Below, piece by piece: positions 1-5,965 of a stretch of DNA of 6,059 bases. The notes below the pieces were generated by a model. It was given only the letters and a program-made list of their open reading frames with translations. It was not told the DNA's origin and searched no databases. The position numbers were made by a program, and so were the translations under genes. How positions within the stretch are numbered: the stretch's first letter is position 1; each line of letters begins with the position of its first letter. The DNA is from Pseudomonadota bacterium (GTDB lineage Bacteria > Desulfobacterota > Desulfobacteria > Desulfobacterales > Desulfobacteraceae): positions 1-6,059 of the forward strand of contig JAHJDU010000061.1 of NCBI GenBank assembly GCA_018812385.1, in the 5' to 3' direction.

Positions 1-1
1 C

Positions 2-298
2 ATCAGGTGCTTAAACCATGTAATTGCCACAGGCGGCAGCGTTGTGTACAGTAAAAAGGCCATGGAACATCTTTCTAAAATCTCTACCATTATCTATCTT
101 TCCATTCCTCTGGATATACTTTTAAAAAGACTTTCAGATATGACATCCCGGGGAGTTGCCGTCAGGCCTGGACAGAGGATAGAGGATCTTTACCAAGAAA
201 GAACACCCTTATATGATACCTATTGTGATATAAAAATTGATTGCCTTTCAATGACAGCAGAACAAGTCGTTGAACAAGCCATGGCATCTTTATTTTGA
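2..298 (+). CDS. aroK: Shikimate kinase, C-terminal part (5' end outside window)
   Basis: The frame is open from base 2 to the TGA at 296-298 and gives 98 residues, so the gene starts left of the window. Shikimate kinase phosphorylates shikimate at the 3-hydroxyl with ATP in the cytoplasmic chorismate pathway. The visible part begins shortly before a VIATGGSVV segment (visible residues 7-15), which matches the conserved shikimate-binding glycine motif of the family. It continues through a lid-like region (SRGVAVRPGQ) and a conserved ERTPLY segment whose Arg normally contacts the substrate. The P-loop and substrate Asp lie outside the window. The lid has RGVAVRPG rather than the RPLL-type motif of E. 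coli AroK, a variant I recall from Clostridia and deltaproteobacterial-type enzymes. The gene converges on alr with 32 bases between stops and no visible hairpin terminator. Another small-molecule kinase of the same fold is possible but less likely. Confidence 0.85.
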   Translation: MRCLNHVIATGGSVVYSKKAMEHLSKISTIIYLSIPLDILLKRLSDMTSRGVAVRPGQRIEDLYQERTPLYDTYCDIKIDCLSMTAEQVVEQAMASLF

Positions 299-329
299 GA
301 TAAAGGGTGACCTGTGATGCATGAAATGA

Positions 330-372
330 TTTACCCGGAACATGAATCTGAATAAATCCTTTTTACCCGGAA
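330..372. repeat. Short direct repeat at the alr 3' end
   Basis: TTTACCCGGAA occurs at 330-340 and again at 362-372, 32 bases apart. The first copy covers the alr stop codon and the second lies within its last codons, in a different reading frame. This may mark a small tandem duplication of the alr tail or be chance. Confidence 0.4.
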
Positions 373-1503
373 TGTTAAAGCAGATACAATCTCATAATTG
401 ATTGTATTGATCCTGGTTGCAAGTTCATCAGCGCCAATGGTTTCATTTCCCTGGGAACCGATCAACACGACTTCATCACCCGGCTTTACATTGGGGATGT
501 CTCCCACATCAATCATGGTCTGGTCCATGCAGACCCGGCCTACAACAGGCGCTCTGTGTCCTTTTACAAGCATAAAACCATTGGATGAAAATCGCCTTGA
601 AAATCCATCTGCATACCCGACAGGCACTGAGGCAAGCCTGGTAGCCTTTTGGGTTTCATGGGTCATTCCATAGCTGACGTAAAATCCTTTGGCAACCTTG
701 CGGACACCAGTTACAATTGATGTTAAGGTCATGGCCGGAGCAAGCTTTACTTTTGACCTATCCACCTCAGAGGAAGGATAAAGCCCGTAAATGGAAATAC
801 CTGCCCTCACCATATCAAAATGAGACTCTGGAAATTCGATAATGCCGGCGCTGTTTGCAGCATGGCAGATTTCAAATTCGATCCTCTTTTTCTTTAAATC
901 ATCCAGCAAAGAGGCAAACAGCTCTATCTGTAAGTCTGTATAGGTTCTATCCTTGCAGTCGGCTCCAGCAAAATGGGTATAGATACCATTAAAATCAATA
1001 CCTGGTAATTTTATTATTTTCTCAATTTCTTTTAGTGCCTCTTTTCTTGCTGTTTTATTGGCCTGGCTTTTATTATTTCTGCCAATCACCATGCCGACCC
1101 GCCCCATTCCCGTATCAACCTTTAAATGCACTTTGACTGGCCTGTTTAACAATTTTGCTTTGCTGGACAGGGCCCTGGCCATTTCAAAGTCATACACAGT
1201 CACCGCAAGATCAAGATCGTTTATCATGGCTGCCTGGGACGGGTGGATATATCCAAAAACAAGTATTGGTACTTTAATTGCCGCCTGGCGGATTTCAACA
1301 ACCTTATTGAGCCTTGCTAGCCCCAGCCAGTCAGCCCCGGCTTCCACTGCTGTCTTGGCAACCTGAACTGCCCCATGGCCATAGGCATCTGCCTTAACCA
1401 CGGCCATGAATTTGGATTTTTTGTCTGTGATTTGTTTTAGATTTTGAATATTCTTCTGGATGGCATCAAGATCAATACAGGCCCTTACAAGGGGATATTC
1501 CAT
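331..1503 (-). CDS. alr: Alanine racemase (PLP-dependent)
   Basis: A 390-residue cytoplasmic enzyme that interconverts L- and D-alanine and supplies D-Ala for peptidoglycan. The N-terminal TIM-barrel domain carries VVKADAYGHG, with Lys37 as the expected PLP Schiff-base lysine. HAANSAG (214-220) and the MVRAGISIYGLYP segment are typical of the barrel. The C-terminal beta domain has VSYGMTHE with Tyr278 as the second catalytic base, then VGYADGFSR and VGRVCMDQTMIDV, both family signatures. Length is normal; residues about 141-155 form a charged Asn/Lys-rich stretch that may be a loop insertion. The ATG is supported by AAGGA at 1511-1515, 7 bases upstream. The gene lies 30 bases after nrdG in the same direction with no visible promoter or terminator between, so it is probably co-transcribed with nrdDG. 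That is an unexpected partner for a cell-wall enzyme. All key catalytic residues are present, so I expect it to be active. Confidence 0.96.
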   Translation of the reverse strand: MEYPLVRACIDLDAIQKNIQNLKQITDKKSKFMAVVKADAYGHGAVQVAKTAVEAGADWLGLARLNKVVEIRQAAIKVPILVFGYIHPSQAAMINDLDLAVTVYDFEMARALSSKAKLLNRPVKVHLKVDTGMGRVGMVIGRNNKSQANKTARKEALKEIEKIIKLPGIDFNGIYTHFAGADCKDRTYTDLQIELFASLLDDLKKKRIEFEICHAANSAGIIEFPESHFDMVRAGISIYGLYPSSEVDRSKVKLAPAMTLTSIVTGVRKVAKGFYVSYGMTHETQKATRLASVPVGYADGFSRRFSSNGFMLVKGHRAPVVGRVCMDQTMIDVGDIPNVKPGDEVVLIGSQGNETIGADELATRINTINYEIVSALTFRVKRIYSDSCSG

Positions 1504-1533
1504 GCATAATTCCTTTTTGGCAGGTTATGGTCT

Positions 1534-2238
1534 TTAACGAACAAGGGATATGGCAACATATTTATCAATTGTTTTTTGAAGGTCAAGCATTTCTTTATCA
1601 GCAAAAAAAATTTTGTCTGTTGTTAGAAAATCAGGCTTAAGAACGCTTACATCCCTTGAGCACTTTTGAAGAATATATTTTGATGCACCCCTTATCATTT
1701 TTCCAATGTCATCCATGATTTTTTTGCTGACAAAGGGCCTGACGCAAGTGGTTCTGAATTCATAGGCCGGTGCTTGATCCATTAAAAGGCGAATACTCTC
1801 TAAAATTTTTGAAGTATCAAATTTTCCCGGTAACACAAGGTGATAGTTTTCAAGGCTGGTTTTTATATCCATTGAGATAAAATCAACAAGCTTGTCTTTA
1901 AAAAGTTTTGCCAATACCTCAGGCCGAGTCCCGTTACTGTCCAGTTTTAACTTATATCCCATATTCTTTATTTTTTGGCAAAAGGATAAAAGATCTTTTT
2001 GTAACGTGGGTTCTCCACCCGTAATCACAACCCCTTCTATGAATCCTTTTCTTTTTTTCAAAAATTCAAAGATTTTGTTTTCATCATAAAGATCGCCAGC
2101 CCTTTTTTGAGGGCTGGCAACCAGATCAGGATTATGACAATAGGGGCAGATGAAATTACACCCCTGTGTAAAAAGGATGCATGCTATGGTTTCAGGAAAG
2201 TCAATCAAGGAATTTTTTTGAAATCCACCGATATACAC
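1534..2238 (-). CDS. nrdG: Anaerobic ribonucleoside-triphosphate reductase activating protein (radical SAM)
   Basis: A 234-residue radical SAM enzyme that uses a [4Fe-4S] cluster and S-adenosylmethionine to put the glycyl radical on NrdD. The cluster-binding motif is Cys27-x3-Cys31-x2-Cys34 in GCNFICPYCHN, close to the N-terminus as usual. The SAM-binding GGEP motif is in TGGEPTLQ (73-80), followed by KLDSNGTRP (98-106) and a MDIKT strand. The N-terminal QKNSLIDFPETIACILFTQGC stretch is characteristic of the longer NrdG form (about 190-235 residues) rather than the roughly 155-residue E. coli type. The start is GTG, chosen because AAGGA at 2246-2250 lies exactly 7 bases upstream and because Tyr-Ile-Gly-Gly-Phe is the usual beginning. 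It lies 14 bases after the nrdD stop and is presumably translated from the same message, as expected for activase and substrate. Confidence 0.95.
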   Translation of the reverse strand: MYIGGFQKNSLIDFPETIACILFTQGCNFICPYCHNPDLVASPQKRAGDLYDENKIFEFLKKRKGFIEGVVITGGEPTLQKDLLSFCQKIKNMGYKLKLDSNGTRPEVLAKLFKDKLVDFISMDIKTSLENYHLVLPGKFDTSKILESIRLLMDQAPAYEFRTTCVRPFVSKKIMDDIGKMIRGASKYILQKCSRDVSVLKPDFLTTDKIFFADKEMLDLQKTIDKYVAISLVR

Positions 2239-2252
2239 TTTGTTTTCCTTTA

Positions 2253-3440
2253 TCAGGCCACCTTAGAGATATTAAATGTTTTACGCATGCAAAATTCTGT
2301 CTGTTTTCCCTTATTCCATTGTCCAACAGGTCTTAAGTACCCAACGACTCTTGAGTACACTTCCGTCACTGCATTACAGGTTTTGCATGTTTTATGTTCA
2401 CCTGAAATATATCCATGGGACGGACAGACACTGAATGTGGGGGTCAGTGTAAAATACGGCAGCTTAAATGCATTGGACACTTTTTTTATTACATTTTTCA
2501 CCACCTCTATGTCCGCAACTTCTTCGCCCAGGAAAAGATGCTGGACAGTTCCGCCAGTATATTTGACCTGCAGTCTGTCCTGAAGTTCCAGAGCTTCAAA
2601 GATGTCATCAGTATAGTTTACCGGCAGATGGGTGGAATTGGTATAGAAAGGATCTTTTCCCTGTTTATATTCTTCTTCATTGGCACAGATGATATTTTCA
2701 AACTTGGCCTTGTCCTTGCTGGCAAACCTGTATGTGGTGCCTTCGGCCGGAGTTGCCTCAAGGTTGAAGATTTCATCGGTTTCTTTCTGTAATTTTTCAA
2801 TCTTAGTTCTGATATGATCCATTATTTTTACGGCAAAATCCTGACCATTTTCTGTGGCAATATTTTCGCCCATAAAGTTGATGCAGGCCTCATTCATGCC
2901 CAGGATGCCAATGGTGGAAAAATGGTTGCGCCAGTAAATACCCGTACTCTCTTTGATTTTCCGTAAATAGAATTTTGAATATGGGTAAAGATCACCATCT
3001 GTAAATTTTTCAAGGATCTTTCGTTTAATGCTTAATGAGTCTGCTGCAATTTGGATGAGGGTATCCAGTCGGTCAAAAAAATCAGCCTCATCCTTTGCCA
3101 GATAACCTATTCTAGGCAGGTTAAGAGTTACAACACCAATGGAACCGGTCAAAGGATTGGCACCGAACAGGCCGCCGCCCCTTTTTCTCAGTTCCCTGTT
3201 GTCCAGTCTTAATCGGCAACACATGGACCGGGCATCTTCAGGATCCATGTCTGAATTGATAAAATTTGAAAAATAGGGAATACCGTATTTCCCCGTCATT
3301 TTCCAGATATTATTCAGTTTTGGATTGGCCCAGTCAAAATCCTTGGTAATATTATATGTAGGGATGGGGAAGGTAAACACCCGGCCTTTTGCATCCCCTT
3401 CCATCATGACTTCGGCAAAGGCCGCATTCAGAGTATCCAT
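2253..3440 (-). CDS. nrdD: Anaerobic ribonucleoside-triphosphate reductase NrdD, C-terminal fragment (catalytic and glycyl-radical part)
   Basis: This 395-residue reading frame is the C-terminal 57% of class III ribonucleotide reductase, which reduces ribonucleoside triphosphates to dNTPs without oxygen. It begins inside the conserved QEEMD helix. MCCRLR (Cys74-Cys75) should hold the thiyl-radical cysteine on the finger loop, followed by the family block DNRELRKRGGGLFGANPLTG. Near the end is a zinc site, Cys339-x2-His342 and Cys352-x2-Cys355. The glycyl-radical motif is RVVGYLRPVGQW, with Gly367 the residue activated by NrdG. It is in the same frame as the N-terminal fragment and separated from it by one TAA plus five codons. 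The ATG at 3440 is the first start available. AGGA lies 4 bases upstream, but that purine run also encodes the conserved Gln-Glu-Glu, so it is not proof of an evolved start. No other lesion is visible. It could be made by reinitiation, by readthrough, or not at all. Confidence 0.93.
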   Translation of the reverse strand: MDTLNAAFAEVMMEGDAKGRVFTFPIPTYNITKDFDWANPKLNNIWKMTGKYGIPYFSNFINSDMDPEDARSMCCRLRLDNRELRKRGGGLFGANPLTGSIGVVTLNLPRIGYLAKDEADFFDRLDTLIQIAADSLSIKRKILEKFTDGDLYPYSKFYLRKIKESTGIYWRNHFSTIGILGMNEACINFMGENIATENGQDFAVKIMDHIRTKIEKLQKETDEIFNLEATPAEGTTYRFASKDKAKFENIICANEEEYKQGKDPFYTNSTHLPVNYTDDIFEALELQDRLQVKYTGGTVQHLFLGEEVADIEVVKNVIKKVSNAFKLPYFTLTPTFSVCPSHGYISGEHKTCKTCNAVTEVYSRVVGYLRPVGQWNKGKQTEFCMRKTFNISKVA

Positions 3441-3458
3441 TTCTTCCTGATATTCTTA
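3441..3458 (-). other. In-frame TAA and five-codon gap splitting nrdD
   Basis: On the minus strand the bases read TAT-TAA-GAA-TAT-CAG-GAA-GAA-ATG. The TAA (3456-3458) ends the first NrdD piece, and the next five codons (Glu-Tyr-Gln-Glu-Glu) continue the same frame into the ATG of the second piece. No base is gained or lost, so a single-codon change explains the break; for example TCA, AAA, GAA or CAA to TAA needs one substitution. alr and nrdG also end in TAA, so UAA is a normal stop in this genome. A true nonsense mutation, a tolerated split gene and a base-calling error cannot be told apart from the sequence alone. Confidence 0.9.
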
Positions 3459-4352
3459 ATAGGTTTCTTTTTTATATTCCCCACCAATGAGGACGGGAGA
3501 ATCCTTTAAAGTGGACGGCACAATCAGGTCCATGGTGATATTGGTAAATGGTGTCTGGAATCCGACCCTTGTGGGAATATTGATATTAAATACAAACTCC
3601 TGAAGGGCCTGCTTAACTTCTTTGTAATTTAACCCGTCTTCCCTGATAAACGGGGCTAAAAGTGTGTCAAAATTGGACATGGCCTGGGCACCGGCAGCCT
3701 CTCCCTGAAGGGTATAGAAAAAATTAACAACCTGACCCAAAGCACTTCTGAAATGTTTTGGGGGAGAAGATTCCACTTTTCCTGCCACCCCTTTAAATCC
3801 TTCGGCCAAAAGATCCTGTAAATCCCAACCCACGCAATATACGGATAAAAGACTTAAGTCATGAATATGGAGATCTCCTTTGTAGTGGGCATCTCTGACA
3901 TGTGGCGGATAAATTTTGTTGAGCCAGTATTCTGCTGTAATGTCTGAAGATATGTAATTGTTCAATCCCTGGAGAGAATAACTCATATTGCTGTTTTCTT
4001 TGACTTTCCAGTCCATTTGCCGAATATAGGATTCCATGAGTCCCACATTTTCCTTAATGGCAATTTTCCTGATCTGGTTGTGCTGCTCCCGGTAAATAAT
4101 GTAGGCTTTGGCAGTTTTATAAAACGGGGAATCCAAAAGTACTCTTTCCACGATGTCCTGGATCTCCTCTATTTCAGGAATCGCTCCAAGACGCATGTCT
4201 CTTGCCAGAGAGATAACTTTCATTGTCATTTTTCTGGCTTCTCTTTCATTAAATTCACCTGTTGCCTCGCCTGCTTTTTTAATGGCATGGGTGATTTTAG
4301 AAGAATCAAAGTCTGCTATTCTTCCATCCCGTTTTTTAATTTGCTCAAACAT
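3456..4352 (-). CDS. nrdD: Anaerobic ribonucleoside-triphosphate reductase NrdD, N-terminal fragment (ATP-cone and first barrel half)
   Basis: This 298-residue frame is the N-terminal part of NrdD. Residues 1-93 form an ATP-cone allosteric domain (KRDGRIADFDSSKI at the start, then VLLDSPFYKTAKAYIIYREQH), which normally senses ATP/dATP to set overall activity. The catalytic domain follows: DLHIHDLSLLSVYCVGWDLQDLL, where Cys173 is the expected active-site partner cysteine, and PFTNITMDL near the end. Translation stops at TAA after GGEYKKETY, where homologues as I recall continue with a variable residue and then a FQEEMD-like helix. The break therefore falls in a probable surface turn, between the two active-site cysteines. 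The ATG is backed by a good Shine-Dalgarno, GAGGTG at 4358-4363. Cys173 here and the thiyl and glycyl residues in the downstream piece are both needed, so this piece alone cannot be active. The gene is the first of the nrdD-nrdG-alr operon and is preceded by a promoter with NrdR-box-like operators. Confidence 0.93.
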   Translation of the reverse strand: MFEQIKKRDGRIADFDSSKITHAIKKAGEATGEFNEREARKMTMKVISLARDMRLGAIPEIEEIQDIVERVLLDSPFYKTAKAYIIYREQHNQIRKIAIKENVGLMESYIRQMDWKVKENSNMSYSLQGLNNYISSDITAEYWLNKIYPPHVRDAHYKGDLHIHDLSLLSVYCVGWDLQDLLAEGFKGVAGKVESSPPKHFRSALGQVVNFFYTLQGEAAGAQAMSNFDTLLAPFIREDGLNYKEVKQALQEFVFNINIPTRVGFQTPFTNITMDLIVPSTLKDSPVLIGGEYKKETY

Positions 4353-4395
4353 GTATCCACCTCTTGAAATCTGATTGAAATTAACATATCTTTGT

Positions 4396-4438
4396 CAGCG
4401 TTATTAGTGATAATAAAATAAGGTTAACTGGCACGCTG
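4396..4438 (-). promoter_or_regulatory. Inverted repeats in the nrdD leader
   Basis: CAGCGT at 4396-4401 pairs with ACGCTG at 4433-4438. Inside it, TTATTA (4401-4406) and TAATAA (4411-4416) make a perfect 16-base palindrome around GTGA; the two stems contend for base 4401. These lie at the predicted 5' end of the nrdD transcript. They could form a leader hairpin or be an operator for a further regulator. No poly-U run follows, so this is not a terminator. The function is unknown. Confidence 0.35.
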
Positions 4439-4446
4439 GAACATAG

Positions 4447-4474
4447 ATTTAATCAACATATTGTTGTTTGTCAA
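4447..4474 (-). promoter_or_regulatory. Predicted sigma-70 type promoter of nrdD-nrdG-alr
   Basis: The minus strand has a perfect TTGACA at 4469-4474 and, after 16 bases, TTAAAT at 4447-4452, which matches the TATAAT consensus at four of six positions. Transcription would start near 4440 and leave a leader of about 88 bases before the nrdD ATG. The -35 element sits between the two predicted NrdR boxes, and the spacer is almost wholly covered by one box, which is the expected arrangement for a repressed promoter. The -35 call is strong and the -10 call is moderate. Confidence 0.6.
4451..4466 (-). promoter_or_regulatory. NrdR-box-like operator, promoter-proximal
   Basis: On the plus strand this reads AATCAACATATTGTTG. 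Its core CAACATATTG fits the NrdR-box pattern acaCwAtATaTwGtgt as I recall it, with one mismatch at a weakly conserved position. It is identical to the second box at 13 of 16 positions and lies in the -35/-10 spacer of the nrdD promoter, so bound NrdR should block RNA polymerase. NrdR itself is not encoded in the window. Confidence 0.65.
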
Positions 4475-4480
4475 GGAAAA

Positions 4481-4496
4481 AATCTATATATTGTGG
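4481..4496 (-). promoter_or_regulatory. NrdR-box-like operator, promoter-distal
   Basis: On the plus strand this reads AATCTATATATTGTGG. All ten core positions (CTATATATTG) agree with the recalled NrdR consensus CwAtATaTwG, and 13 of 16 agree over the whole box. It begins 30 bases from the start of the other box, leaving 14 bases between them. That is close to three helical turns, so both boxes face the same side of the helix, the standard layout for cooperative NrdR binding. It lies just upstream of the nrdD -35 element and also just upstream of the divergent small membrane gene. Confidence 0.72.
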
Positions 4497-4524
4497 TTTT
4501 AACATTTATTTAATAAAAATACAA

Positions 4525-4773
4525 ATGCAACTAGACCAAAATCCATTTTTTAGAAAAACCATAACATCCTGGTATGATTCAAACTTTGTCTGCCGGACGA
4601 TTATAGTCATTATGATCTTTATTTTTGCCTTTGCCATTGCCGGTATTATCATTGCTTCCGGTAATCCCTATTTTAAGGAACATGTCTGGTTTCCGGCCTT
4701 TCTGGCATTTTTAAGCTTAATTCTGGTGATTAAAATATTTTTAAGAGTTAAACGGCGGTCTAAAAATAACTAG
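4525..4773 (+). CDS. Small membrane protein with two predicted transmembrane helices, function unknown
   Basis: An 82-residue protein if it starts at ATG 4525. I do not recognise a family. A polar N-terminus (residues 1-24) is followed by a strongly hydrophobic segment at about 25-44 (IIVIMIFIFAFAIAGIIIA), a short loop containing NPYFKEH, a second hydrophobic segment at about 54-73, and a basic tail (RVKRRSKNN) likely to stay in the cytoplasm by the positive-inside rule. A longer frame exists from TTG 4468, but its start would lie between the NrdR boxes and the -35 region and its first 19 residues look non-coding, so I prefer the ATG. No clear Shine-Dalgarno precedes the ATG, which lowers certainty about the start. 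A TATATT (4487-4492) could be its -10 element and overlaps an NrdR box. Its TAG stop overlaps that of the convergent Nudix gene. Confidence 0.65.
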   Translation: MQLDQNPFFRKTITSWYDSNFVCRTIIVIMIFIFAFAIAGIIIASGNPYFKEHVWFPAFLAFLSLILVIKIFLRVKRRSKNN

Positions 4774-5342
4774 TTGTCCTTTAACAAAACCTCAATAAGA
4801 TGCCACAAAATTTTTGCCGTCACCCCCCAGATCAAAACATCTTCATAGGGGTATTTCAAGAGCATGACATTGGGTGCTTGTCGATGAAACTCTTTTTCTT
4901 TGTGCAGGTCAATCAAATATTTTAACGGAATCTGAAACACTCTGGATATTTCAGACCTGTCATAATTAATGGCTTCTTTTTGATTCCAGATACCGACCCA
5001 GGCTTCAATATCTTTGTTGTTAATGGTTTGAAAGTGCCCAAGAGAACCTATAACCTCTACGTTCTCCCGATTGATCCCCATTTCTTCGGCAAGTTCCCTT
5101 AATGCAGTATCCTTTGTTGAAAGGTCCTTTTTATCTTTATGCCCGCCTGGAAACGCCATCTGGTTGGCCCAGGGATATCCCTTTACATCTGCTTTCTGGA
5201 TAAACACCAGCTCAATTTCCTCATTAAAAATAAACAGGGCGATCACGCTGGTGGGCACAAACAAATCAGCCCCTGGAGGCCCGGGGTGAGTTCCTTTTTG
5301 GACTGCTGACCGAATAATATTGATACACTTGTCTTTATTCAT
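4770..5342 (-). CDS. Nudix hydrolase, CoA pyrophosphatase type
   Basis: A 190-residue cytoplasmic protein of the Nudix superfamily, which hydrolyses nucleoside diphosphates linked to another group using divalent metal. The Nudix box is FPGGHKDKKD followed by TALRELAEEMGI (about residues 64-90); the metal-binding REL-x-EE glutamates (Glu83, Glu86, Glu87) are present. The spacing between the GG and the REL is one residue longer than the classical box. This matches the CoA-pyrophosphatase subfamily (NudL-like, cleaving CoA to phosphopantetheine and 3',5'-ADP), as does the FPGG-TALRE arrangement. Substrate choice is inferred, not shown. Length is typical. It lies 12 bases after the DUF2889 gene, with a weak Shine-Dalgarno, so it is probably translated from the same message. 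Its TAG stop is the reverse of the TAG of the convergent membrane gene. Confidence 0.9.
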   Translation of the reverse strand: MNKDKCINIIRSAVQKGTHPGPPGADLFVPTSVIALFIFNEEIELVFIQKADVKGYPWANQMAFPGGHKDKKDLSTKDTALRELAEEMGINRENVEVIGSLGHFQTINNKDIEAWVGIWNQKEAINYDRSEISRVFQIPLKYLIDLHKEKEFHRQAPNVMLLKYPYEDVLIWGVTAKILWHLIEVLLKDN

Positions 5343-5354
5343 TGTTTCATTAAA

Positions 5355-5924
5355 TCACAGATGTTTGTCCTTTTGAAGGGCCTGTCCAAGATTTTTCATT
5401 CTGGGGCCCTCTTTTACCCACATTCTGCAAGAGTTTAAAATAAAATCTTTTCCTTGAAAGTTTTCAATATTTTCGGGAACCGCTGATTTGTTCTTTCTTT
5501 TATGAGTAAGCCAGCCATGCACAATTTCCTGGCCCATGACCATTACCAGATGTGCAAGATGCGTACATCCTTTTTTATCGCCAATAGTTTTTCTTATTAA
5601 ATTTGAGAAACCTGATTTTATTTCAATTCCTTTGATCTTAACCAAGGTATCAAGGGTGTTTTTGCATTCTTCAACAGGGACGTTGAGCATTTCTGCCTCT
5701 GAATCAACTATGGTTAAAGGATCTCCTTTGATTAAAAGCCTGATGGCCATGTGATGGATGATGCCAGGTTCTTTTACATTTCCGGTAATAGTAAATATTT
5801 TTTGATAACTTTTATCGAGAAGAATTCCTTCAACTATTATTTCTTTTTTGCTAAGGGGGTATGTGGTAAGGCTGATATTTCTTGTATGGATCTTTGGTTC
5901 ATCTTTGATTATATCTTTTAGCAT
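5355..5924 (-). CDS. DUF2889 domain protein, function unknown
   Basis: A 189-residue protein resembling the DUF2889 family, which has no function that I know of. Signs of the family are an N-terminal HTRNISLTTY strand and a VEGILLDKSY segment, EPGIIHHMAIRLLI around residues 52-65 (the conserved His-x-Met signature), Cys87 in the VEECKNTL helix, KSGF (103-106) and GCTHLAHL (119-126). The conserved His and Cys residues (His57, Cys87, Cys120, His122) suggest a metal or catalytic site, but that is inference. There is no signal peptide or membrane segment. The ATG at 5924 is the earliest usable start because an in-frame TAA stands two codons upstream; its Shine-Dalgarno is poor. The gene is followed by the Nudix gene after 12 bases and preceded by a partial gene after 41 bases, so the three may form an operon. 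Confidence 0.85.
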   Translation of the reverse strand: MLKDIIKDEPKIHTRNISLTTYPLSKKEIIVEGILLDKSYQKIFTITGNVKEPGIIHHMAIRLLIKGDPLTIVDSEAEMLNVPVEECKNTLDTLVKIKGIEIKSGFSNLIRKTIGDKKGCTHLAHLVMVMGQEIVHGWLTHKRKNKSAVPENIENFQGKDFILNSCRMWVKEGPRMKNLGQALQKDKHL

Positions 5925-5965
5925 GGATTATTGATCCCATAAATTTAATTAAAATGATTAATAAA

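Noticed and set aside
299..330. Rho-independent terminator between aroK and alr
   Set aside because: I found no GC-rich stem followed by a T run on either strand in the 32-base gap or just beyond it.
398..673. Plus-strand open frames opposite alr, nrdG, nrdD, Nudix and DUF2889
   Set aside because: They lie antisense to clearly conserved genes, show no family motifs, and overlap one another. I treat them as shadows.
2618..2800. Short minus-strand frame inside nrdD
   Set aside because: It is out of frame with the strongly conserved NrdD sequence and has a random-looking composition.
3456..3458. Recoding of the nrdD stop as selenocysteine or pyrrolysine
   Set aside because: The codon is TAA, whereas selenocysteine uses UGA and pyrrolysine UAG. 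alr and nrdG end in TAA, so UAA acts as a normal stop here.
3441..3458. Frameshift, intein or intron insertion in nrdD
   Set aside because: The frame is identical on both sides, and only one stop codon plus five plausible NrdD codons separate the pieces. There is no room for an insertion.
4468..4524. TTG start giving a 101-residue version of the small membrane protein
   Set aside because: The extra 57 bases cover the nrdD -35 element and the distal NrdR-like box and encode a run unlike the rest of the protein. The ATG at 4525 fits better, although it has no good ribosome binding site.
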